64,000 nt of DNA, taken from NCBI GenBank assembly GCA_026018925.1, contig JAKSZU010000016.1, positions 54,208,496 to 54,272,495 on the forward strand, given 5' to 3'. The notes under the pieces are model-generated. The model saw only the letters and a program-made list of their open reading frames with translations, ran no database searches and was not told the origin of the DNA. Positions 29,597-38,200 of the stretch are shown piece by piece. The stretch's first letter is position 1, and each line of letters opens with the position of its first letter. The DNA is from Tupaia tana. Its lineage: Eukaryota > Chordata > Mammalia > Scandentia > Tupaiidae. The position numbers were made by a program, and so were the translations under genes.

Positions 29597-29866
29597 ATTA
29601 TTTTTAGTTTTTTTTTTGTTTTTTTTTTTGGGGGGGGGAGAGATTTTTGCTATAGGGCACGTGTACTGGTCAGAAAGGCAGAGACAGAGAAACAGAAAGC
29701 GAGATATGACTCCCCCCTCCCCAAGGGGGTTGGCCACGCTGCAATTCCTTCTCTTCCATTCTCCTCTCTGGATCTTGGGCACGCATGCATATGGGCCCAG
29801 CATGAGTTCAAGCCACCAGGTCTGGGAGTCCAGCAGCATAGCCATTATGCCAACTGCTGGTCCCAT
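29597..29866 (-). repeat. Type L SINE
   Basis: Complete except for a deletion over the A/B-box spacer (GGTCTGGGAGTCCAGCAGC). Confidence 0.85.
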
Positions 29867-29869
29867 TAT

Positions 29870-30601
29870 TTAAAAAAAATTTGCTACCGGGTGTGGAAAG
29901 CAGCCAATCTGAAAACATGTGATTAAAACATGTGGCCTGAAGACACATGCAGATATGCCCTTCCTAAGCTACTCTAGCAGGGCTACTGAGAAGCATCTAC
30001 ATACAAAAGCAGTACCTGCCTGTTGTCAATGGCTGTCTTCCTGTTGTTAATACCCAATATCTCAATACTGCCCAGTATCAGGCTAAAGGAAGTCACAAGT
30101 ATTTATCAGATTATGCCCCAAAAGGATCAGAGAAATTATCCTGCCAGTCATTTTCACATCCTCAGATGATGTACATCCAAAAACAACTGGCTTTGCATCC
30201 CAATTCCTCCTCCCTGATTCTCTTGGCATCCCACTTCCTTCTTCCCCATTCCTCTTACATCCCATCTTCCCCTTCCCCCATTCTCTGCCCTTTAAAAGAA
30301 TAAACCTGAGGCTGGTTCTGGTCGCAATTTCTCCATCAGAGAAGCTGTGCCCACCTGATCCTCGCTTTTCTATACTGATGTGTCTTTGTGTGTTTTGTTA
30401 TTGCGTCTATTTCTAATCCACGGCCTTCCTCACTCAGAGAAATGTGTTTGTGCTGAGCTGGTCCGGGCACAGGGAATCCACACTCACCAGAAGAGAAAAA
30501 AGAGGAAATGTGAGAAAGCAAGCTACCAGGTCCAGGACTTTAACCACGACCAGCCATATGGGAGTCCAGCACCCCAACCACTGCACCACTGCTGGCCCCA
30601 C
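29870..30601 (-). repeat. Type S SINE split by a solo LTR
   Basis: The left piece AAAATTTGCTACCGGG (to 29891) and the right piece from about 30472 together match the tail of copies such as 43850-44029. The LTR lies between. Confidence 0.7.
29892..30471 (+). mobile_element. Class II solo LTR (same family as 1899-2428)
   Basis: About 580 bp from TGTGGAAAGCAGCC to GGGCACA. It aligns along its length with the two class II LTRs on the left, including CCCTTTAAAAGAATAAACC and CTTTTCTATACTGATGTG. No internal viral sequence follows, so it is a solo LTR. Right border uncertain by about 12 bp. Confidence 0.85.
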
Positions 30602-30607
30602 ATGACT

Positions 30608-31070
30608 GATTTTTTTTTTTTTTTTTAAAGAATCATTTTATGGGACCAGCAGTTAGCGTAATGGCTATGTCGTTGGACTCCCACGTAGTCGACCGCGGTT
30701 CGCTTCCCGGACCCAGTGGCTTAAACTCACGCCGGGCGCGTGTGCGTGTGTGCCCAGGATCCCAAGAGGAGAATGGAGGAGAAGGGATTGCAGCGTGGCC
30801 ATCCCCCCGGGGGGTGATTTCTCACTTTCTGTCTCTCTGTCTCTGTCTGTCTGGCGAGCGCATGCGCCCTATAGCAAAAAACCTCTAAAAAAAAAATCAT
30901 TTTATTTAACTTTATTTATTTATTTATTTATTTATTTTAATTTGACCAGAGAGAGATAGAGTGAGAAAGTGAGAAAGAGAGTGAGAAAGCAAGTTGCTAG
31001 GTCCCGGACTCAAACCATGGTCAGCCATGTGGGAATGTCCAGTGTCAACCTCCACACTACCTGCCTGCCC
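30608..31070 (-). repeat. Type S SINE, tail split by a type L SINE
   Basis: Tail at 30608-30640 and body at 30897-31070. Outer flanks share ACTGATTTTTTT. Confidence 0.83.
30641..30896 (+). repeat. Type L SINE, young
   Basis: Full length; AATCATTTTAT on both sides. It is a good reference copy of the type L sequence. Confidence 0.93.
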
Positions 31071-31079
31071 CACTGATTT

Positions 31080-31332
31080 TTTTTCTTTTTTGGAGAGGTT
31101 TTTGCTATAGGACGTGTGCGCTAGCCAGAAAGGCAGAGAGACAGAAAACGAGAAATTTCCCCCCAGGGGAACGGCCACGCCGCAATCCCTTCTCCTCCAT
31201 TCTCCTCTTGGGATCTTGGTCACACGCGCACATGTACCTGGCCTAAGTTTAAGCCACCAGGTCTGGGACTCGAACTGCAGTCAACTACATGGGAGTCCAG
31301 CTATGTAGCCATTATGCCATCTGCTGGTCCTA
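31080..31332 (-). repeat. Type L SINE
   Basis: Full length between two CACTGATTTTT copies. Confidence 0.88.
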
Positions 31333-31345
31333 ATGCCACACTGAT

Positions 31346-31535
31346 TTTTAAACTTTATTTCTTCTACGAGTGTGAGAGAGCATAAGAGATAGCGTCCACA
31401 GCCTCTGCCAGCCCTGAATCGTGGGCAAGCATGTGCCCAGCATACTCAGGAAGGTCTCTTGAGTTGAACTAGGAACTTCCCACATGGAATTGCCTCACAG
31501 AACATATTTTACTCTTGTGCCACTGTCTGGCCATG
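31346..31535 (-). repeat. Old SINE-like element
   Basis: Tail-like AAACTTTATTTC, head-like TTCCCACATGGAATTGCC and CCACTGTCTGGCC. Strongly diverged. Confidence 0.5.
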
Positions 31536-31555
31536 GGTTAGTGCCTTGCTTTGTT

Positions 31556-31806
31556 TTGTTTTGTTTCAGGTTTTTGCCAAGGGGCACATGTGCTTGCCAG
31601 TGAGAGGAAAATTGAGAAATCACCCTCCTCCCTCCGAGGGGGGATGGCCATGCCACAATCTTTTCTCTTCAGTTTTCTTCCTGAGATTTTGGACATGCAC
31701 ACATACAGGCCCTGAGTAAGTTTCAAACCACCAGGTCTGAGACTGGAACCATGGTCAACCACATGGGAGTTCAGCACCTTAACCACCATGCCAGGTGGCT
31801 GGCCCC
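31556..31806 (-). repeat. Type L SINE, old
   Basis: GGTTTTTGCCAAGGGGCAC tail through ACCATGCCAGGTGGCTGGCC head. Confidence 0.8.
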
Positions 31807-32437
31807 AGTCATTGCTTTTTAAAAATTAATGAATAAGGAATTTTAGAAAGCCTACCATCTATTGTCATTACTAGTTAGTAAAAGAACAGACATTTAAACC
31901 CAAAATATCAGAAAGACCATAAGCTCAGATAAAAGGACAGTCCTGCGTATGAATGGACAATTGAAGACTGCATACATGCTTGATATATATATAAATATAT
32001 ATATGTAATTTTCACATTAATAACATTTATATAATTCTCCCTTATCAATAAGGTGATCAAAGCTCAGCGTTACTGATTAAATCAGAGCCAGACGCACAGT
32101 GTTGTCCACAGATGCCTGATTTTGGAAGTATCAGCAGTGAGAGCAGTGAGAGCTTGTGAGTAACGCTGCCTTCCCAGACAGAAGTTAACTGGCCTCCATC
32201 CTGCTGTCCACAGGGATTGAAAAGAATCCACTCGCTGGATCAGTACCCCCAGGCAAGTCCTGAGGCTGTATTGGTCTATTCCAGTCAAGTGCTAAGTGTA
32301 AGAGAGCAGCTGTGACGGGGCAACACACGTGTCTAAGTTTACAGTCACCTACTGTCACCTGCCATGACTCATCTGGCTTTTACAGGAGGCAAACAGGTGA
32401 ACCGAATGGGACTACGGAAGGAACCACCACCCCAAGT
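31807..32437. other. Unassigned sequence with an AT repeat
   Basis: An ATATATAT run lies at about 31980-32008. Otherwise no element or gene is recognisable. Confidence 0.4.
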
Positions 32438-32439
32438 CT

Positions 32440-32693
32440 TTTCATCTCTGAAGAGGCTGCATGCACTTACCAGAGAGAGACAGAGAGAAAAGGAGAGGAA
32501 AAAAGCACTTCCCAGTACAGTGTGGTTACACCTCACCCTCAATCCTTTTCCTCTCTCTATCTTGTCAAGATCTGGAGCACACGTGCATGCATGTCTGGTG
32601 TGTTTGTCAAGCTGCCAGGGTGGGATTCAAGCCACACGGTTCGCCATGTGGGAGGTGGTTGCCTTAACCACTAGGCTACCACGCCAATCTTAG
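32440..32693 (-). repeat. Type G SINE
   Basis: TGCATGCACTTACCAGAGAG tail side and GGTGGTTGCCTTAACCACTA head. Confidence 0.8.
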
Positions 32694-32771
32694 CCAGGAT
32701 ATTTAAATCCCTCTTTTATTTCTTCATCCTTCTGCTCAGACGTTACCTTATTCATTAATTTGTGTCCTCTG

Positions 32772-32935
32772 GGACCGGCAGGTGGTGTGGTGGTTAAGGT
32801 GCTGGACATTCCCACATGGCTGACCATGGTTCAAGTCCTAGACCTGGTGGCTTGCTTTCTCACTTTCCTCTCTGTCTCTCTGTCTCTCTCTGATCAGATT
32901 AAAATAAATGAATGAATGAAATTAAATAAAATAAT
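32772..32935 (+). repeat. Type S SINE
   Basis: Complete, from GGGACCGGCAGGTGGTGTGG to GATCAGATTAAAATAAATG. Confidence 0.88.
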
Positions 32936-33102
32936 AAAGAACTATTTTATTTAACTTTATTTATTATTATATCATTATTATTTTTCAGTTTGATCAGAGA
33001 GAGACAGAGAGAGAGAGGAAGTGAGAAAGCAAGCCACCAGGTCCGAGAAACCGTGGTCGGCCAAGTCTAGCGCCTTTAACCACCACGCCACTTGCCAGCC
33101 CC
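32936..33102 (-). repeat. Type S SINE
   Basis: Complete, tail-to-tail with the copy at 32772. Part of the head is deleted. Confidence 0.86.
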
Positions 33103-33143
33103 AATTTTTTAAAAAAAATTTTTTTTTTGCCCTCTGAGAGGTA

Positions 33144-33205
33144 AACACCGAGACAGGATTAGATCCCAGACAGGATTAAATCTGAGACAGGATTAAATCC
33201 GTTTT
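33144..33205 (+). repeat. Short tandem repeat, GAGACAGGATTAAATC type
   Basis: Three consecutive diverged units of about 20 bp with the core AGACAGGATTA(A/G)ATC. Confidence 0.8.
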
Positions 33206-33808
33206 AGGGGAAATGCCTCTGTGAGAGAAAACCAGAAGGGGAGCCTAGGAGAATTGGGAGGAGCATTAGGCCCTGATGCAAATTTGATCCTAAGGGAAGG
33301 AGAAAAGAAGGGAAGGTTGGTTGAAAGTGCCCTAGATTGCCAGGTAGTCTAAGGAAAGTGCAGCAAGGCCATTGTGGGGTCCTGAAGCCACAGGTGGCCA
33401 TCAGGAGTTCTGTGTCCCAGAATCAGGTTGCCTTAGTGTCTGTCCCAGCCTTGTTCAGTTTTATTGTAGAAGCAGCCTAAGGAAAACCAGGCCGCAGTGA
33501 AAACAGAGGGTATATTTCACGGCCCAGCAGACTAGTGATCTCAGAGCCTTGATGAATTGCACTCCCTGTAGTTGGAGACCTTCATGGAGCAGCCTGGACG
33601 CTTATTTTTCCATATCTTATCTGTGAAGTCTTCCTGAACACCCTCTATAAAACAGCCCTGCAGAATGGTAACACCTTAACCACAGTTCATCTCAGAACAG
33701 TAAAAACAGGTTTCACAGACCGAATGCCAGGGATATTCCATGGCAACCAGATAATTTGATCTAGTCTTTGAATAGATTAAAAATTCCACCACACCAAGCA
33801 ATATAGAC
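33206..33808. other. Unassigned unique sequence upstream of RCC1L
   Basis: Balanced composition, no SINE and no convincing frame. It could be an old element or an upstream regulatory area; nothing decisive is visible. Confidence 0.4.
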
Positions 33809-33811
33809 AGG

Positions 33812-34014
33812 GTCTAGCAGGTAGCAGAGTGATTAGGGGGCTGGTCTCCTCCATGGCTGATTGCGGTTTGAGACCCAGACCTGGCAGCTTGCTTTCTTAC
33901 TTTCTCTCTGATGAGCACACATGCCCTATAATTAAAAAATTTTAAAAAAATAATTAAATAATATATTTAAATAAATAAAGTTAAATAATTCTAAAAATTA
34001 AAAAAAAAAAAAAG
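33812..34014 (+). repeat. Type S/L hybrid SINE
   Basis: GGGTCTAGCAGGTAGCAGAG head and GATGAGCACACATGCCCTAT tail with an A-rich end. Confidence 0.8.
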
Positions 34015-34149
34015 GAGTGAGATTCAGGAAGCAAGGGAGGGAAAAGAGTTTGTTCTCATTATTTGGGTCATGATGGGCTACAAGGGATCCTACAGGCCAT
34101 ACCATCAAACCTTTCATTTTATTGAAAAATCTTTTCATGTATTTGTCTT

Positions 34150-34285
34150 TTTAACGTTCTCATTTTAGAGGTAAGATCCACAGGAGGGGACACCTCCCCA
34201 CCACCTGGTAGCAAGTCTTTCGCAGGGCCAGGACTGGAACCCAGATCCTAACTCCGGGCTCTTTATTCACGAAGGCGTGTCTTGT
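34150..34285 (-). repeat. MIR-like remnant
   Basis: TTTTAGAGGTAAGATCC, CCAGGACTGGAACCCAGATC and CTCCGGGCTCTTTATTC follow the MIR order. Strongly diverged. Confidence 0.45.
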
Positions 34286-34820
34286 TCCCCGCTGCATACC
34301 AAACTCTAGAACCGCTAAGTCAGTGAGAACAGTCTGAAAGAACTTTAAATTCCTGTCTTCCAGAAGGCAGGAGGTGCCTGGGTCTTTGGGTCCAGTAGGA
34401 ATTTGCAGGTATCTGGAGGGACCGGAGGACGGTGGGAAAGGCGAGGCAGGCAGGCTTGAAAGGGACTCAACAATGTCAAGCGCGGCCGTCTGTCCCAGGC
34501 AGAGTGAAGGGCACCGGCGAGGGCGCCCTGGAGAGGGAGGCAGGAATCCTAGCGCTACCAGAGTTAGAGCTCGCTGCGCCCAGAGGACGGGCTAAAGTGG
34601 CCGGGAGCGGGAAGGCCAGGGGAAGGTGACGAAGGGCAGTAGAAAGGGGGCAACAGAGGAGAAGAGAAAGCGCGACACTGAGGGAGACTAGACTCCCTGC
34701 TGATGGACAAGGAACCCTGCGGTCCGTCTTTACCTCCTAAAGCCAAAGCTGCCTTTAGCGTCTTTGCCTTCAGCCAGTAATAAACATGGCCGCGACCAGG
34801 AGTGCTTCCGCCGAAGCGTA

Positions 34821-34833
34821 GGGTCAAGGGTCA
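34821..34833 (+). promoter_or_regulatory. DR1 nuclear-receptor-type direct repeat
   Basis: GGGTCA-A-GGGTCA is a near-consensus direct repeat of the AGGTCA half-site with one-base spacing, 45 bp upstream of the start codon. DR1 sites are bound by HNF4, COUP-TF, RXR/PPAR and related receptors. Function here is inferred from position and match only. Confidence 0.45.
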
Positions 34834-34835
34834 CG

Positions 34836-34847
34836 CAAGATGGCGGC
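34836..34847 (+). promoter_or_regulatory. YY1-type site (CAAGATGGCGGC)
   Basis: CAAGATGGCGGC matches the long YY1 motif that often sits just downstream of start sites of housekeeping and mitochondrial genes. Its sense orientation 30 bp before the ATG suggests that transcription starts slightly upstream, around 34,800-34,835. Confidence 0.55.
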
Positions 34848-34877
34848 CCCCAGTAGGCGTGAGGCGTGAAGCGCAGT

Positions 34878-35201
34878 ATGTCTCTGGCGGCGCTGGCGGC
34901 GGCGGCTCCGTGGGGGCGGTGGCTGAGCCGGCCCGCGCTGGGGCGAGGGCACTGGACGGCGGCCGGGCGCTCGCGGAGCCGGCGCGAGACGGCGGAGGCC
35001 GAGGCGGACGCGCCCGTGTTCCAGTACGTGGGCGAGCGCGCGGCCCGCGCCGACCGCGTCTTCGTGTGGGGCTTCAGCTTCTCGGGGGCGCTGGGCGTGC
35101 CCACCTTCGTTCTACCCGGCTCGGGGCCCGAGCCGCGCGCCAGCTCGCGTCCGCGCCGCAGGATCCAGGCCGTGCCCTACCGCCTGGAGCTGGACCAAAA
35201 G
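34878..35201 (+). CDS. RCC1L: RCC1L exon 1 (start codon, mitochondrial presequence)
   Basis: This exon has 108 codons and ends in phase 0 at AAG|GTGCGG. It encodes the basic Ala/Arg-rich leader and the first propeller strand, with the motif DRVFVWGFSFSGALGVP. It is very GC-rich and lies in the CpG island. Confidence 0.95.
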
Positions 35202-38200
35202 GTGCGGGCCGCGGCTTCCCCCCTCGACCCTCGTTGCTCCTACGGACGCATTCCGGCCTACCGGAGAGGTTGGCGAGGCTAGGTGCTAGACTTCAGGGGG
35301 GCCGTCCCGCCAACTGGCTGCAGCCTTGGGGGACGGGGGGGGGGGGGGGAGGCGTTGGAGGCGGCTGCCAACATTTGTGGGGGCACTGAAACGTTGTGCT
35401 TGACTCTTGTCATCCCCTTGGCACTCCGTGAGTCGGGTCTTAACCTTATGTGAGGAAAGGGTGCACAGGAATTTTAGGCCCGAGGCTCCACTGTGGGATT
35501 CACTTCGGGCCATTCTGACTCGAGAAAGAGACGCTAAACATGTCAGTCTTTTTTTGGGGCGGGGGGGGGGGGGGGGGGGGAAAGGTTTTTGCTATAGGGC
35601 GCGTGCGCTCGCCAGAAAGAGAGACAGACGGACATCCCCAGGGGGGATGGCCACGCTGCAAGTCCTTTCTCCTCCATTCTCCTCTCGGGATCTTAGGCAC
35701 GCACACACACGCGCCCGGCGTGAGTTTTAAGCCACCGGGTCCGGGACTCGAACCGTGGTTTGCTACATGGGAGTTTTCAGCCACATAACCATTACACTAA
35801 TTGCTGGTTCCAGGACGGCAAAGTCATTTTTTTTTTTAAAATTACTATAATTTTATTTATTCATTCATTTATTTTAATTTGACCAGAGAGAGAGAGAAAG
35901 AGAAAGTGAGTTAGCAAGCCACCAGGTCCAGGACTTGAACCATGGTCAGCCATGTGGACGTGTCCAGCACTTTAATTTCCTTTAGTTCTTCAGGTGTGGT
36001 TTCTGTTAGTTCTTTGAACATATTTAAAATAGTTGATTTTGGGGCTGGCAGGTGGCATGGTGGTTTAGGGTGCTGGACTCCCTCCCATATGGTCGACCAC
36101 AGTTTGAATCCTGGACCTGGTGGCTTGCCTTCTCACTTTCTCTCCCTCTCCCTCAGTCTGTCCTCCTCTGGTCAAATAAATAAATAAATAAAGTTAAATA
36201 AAACAATCCTTTTTTTTTTTTTTTTTTGGAGAGGTTTTTGCTATAGGGCGCGTGCGCTCGCCAGACAGACAGAGAGAGACAGAGAGACAGAAAGTGAGAA
36301 ATCACTCCCCCAGGGGGGGATGGCCACGCAGCAATCCCTTCTCCTCCATTCTCCTCTCGGGATCTTGGGCACGTATGTGCGCCCGGCGTGAGTTTTTTCG
36401 AACTGCCGCGTGGGAGGGTAGCCTACGCTAACTGGTCCCAAACAATCGAACTGCGGTCGACTACGTGGGAGTCCAGTGACAGCCATTACGCTAACTGCTA
36501 GTCCCAAACAATCCTTTTTTTTAAAGAGCTATTTTATTAAACTTTGTCCAGTGAGACTATGGCTTTAGCCAAGTCTAATTAATACCTTTGACTTCCTCAA
36601 GAAGTTTTTGTTGCTTTTATTCCCCCTGGGTATGAGCTGTACTACATTGTTTCCTTTCCTGTCTTCTTTTTTTGTTGTTGAAAACTGGTTATTATTATAG
36701 CATTGCAGAATGATTTAATGTGGCAACTTTGAAAATCAGGTTCTCCCACCTTGTCAGTCTGGCTAGTGAGAGGCAAAGTGAGAAATCATCCCTTGGCGGG
36801 GGTGGCCGATCTGCAAGCCCCTTTCCTCCATTTTCCTGCTAGGATCTTGGGCATGCATGCCTATGTGCCCAGCATGAGTTTGAAGCCTAAGATTTGAATT
36901 GTGGTTGACCATGTGGGAGTGCAGTGACGTAACCACTACGCCATCTGCTGGCCCTTCATTCTTGCCTTTTTTCTTTTAAGAGTTATTTAACTTTGGGACC
37001 AGCAGGTGGCGTGGTGGTTAAGGCGCTGGACACTCCCACATGCTGACCAGGGTTCGAGTCCTGAATCTGGTGGCTTGCTTTCTCACTTTCTCTCTCTCTC
37101 ACTCTCACCCTCTGTCTCTCTCTGGTCAAATTAAAAAAATAAATGAATGAAAAAATAAAAAAATAAATAATTATTTAAAAAAAAGAATTATTTAACTTTA
37201 TTTATTTTATTTATTATTATTTTTAAAATTTGACCAGGGAGAGACAGAGTGAGAGAGAGAGAGAAAGCAAGCCACCAGGTCTCGGACTTGAACTGTAGTC
37301 CACAGTGTGAGAGTCCAGCACCTTTTAACCACCATGCCACCTACCGGCCCCTCATTCTTGCTTTTTGAGAAGAGACTCACTAACCTCTTTACACCCTCAT
37401 TGATCCTCACCTTCACTGACCAGATGAGAAAACTGGGGCTTCTAGTGGAACTAAATGTGAACCAAAGGTGGTTTGATTTTGAAATCGACCTGCTATACAG
37501 AGTGACCATTTTCCTAGTTGGTTCCACCAGATGCCCAGTTTCTTCATGTGGTCAGTGAAGCTGAGGATTGATGGTGGTGTGGGTAAAACAGCCAACAAAG
37601 ACAGGCATGTTAATGTGTTAGATTCACGGTAGCTGTAATGTTAATTCTTCCTCTTCATGGAACTGGTTTGCAAGTATAACAGTGTAGCATAAGGGTTAAG
37701 AGCTTACACGCTGGGGGCCAGAAGGTGGCATTCTGGTTGAGGTGCTGAACTCCCACATGGCCTACTATGTTTTGAGTTCCGGACCTGGTGGCTTGCTTTC
37801 TCTCTCTCTGGTCAAGTAAAATAAAAAAATTAAATAAATACATTTTAAAATAATTATTTTTATTTAACCTTTTTTTTTTTTTTTTTTTTGAGAGGTTTTC
37901 GCTGTAGGGCGCGTGCACTCGCCAGACAGAGAGAGACGTAGAGACAGAAAGCGAGAAATCACTTCCCAGGGGGGATGGTCACGCCACAAACCCTTCTCCT
38001 CCATTCTCCTCTCGGGATCTTGGGCACGCACGCACGCACGCACATGCGCCCGGCATGAGTTCCAAGCCACCAGGTCTGGACGCGAACCGCGGTCGACTAC
38101 GTGGGAGTCCAGCGACATAGCCATTACGGTAACTGCTGGTTCCCTATTTAACCTTATTTATTATTATTATTATTATTTTCCAGTTTGATCAGAGAGAGAG

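Larger units (their letters stand above)
34430..35360. promoter_or_regulatory. CpG-rich promoter region of RCC1L
   Basis: Base composition turns sharply GC- and CpG-rich here compared with the AT-rich SINE fields on both sides, and SINEs are absent. No TATA box is visible upstream of the ATG. The segment covers the presumed promoter, 5' UTR and exon 1. The transcription start cannot be fixed from sequence alone. Confidence 0.75.
35973..36756 (-). mobile_element. L1 3' end fragments, split by SINEs
   Basis: 35973-36040 (TTAGTTCTTTGAACATATTT) and 36540-36756 (GTTGAAAACTGG, TGTGGCAACTTTGAAAATCA) resemble L1M 3' regions. Confidence 0.6.

Noticed and set aside
30641-30730. Functional tRNA gene
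   Set aside because: The tRNA-like heads lack a paired acceptor stem and continue into SINE bodies; they are SINE promoters, not tRNA genes.
34802-35389. 195-codon frame over RCC1L exon 1
   Set aside because: It is an alternate frame of the GC-rich exon 1; the spliced RCC1L frame explains the conservation.
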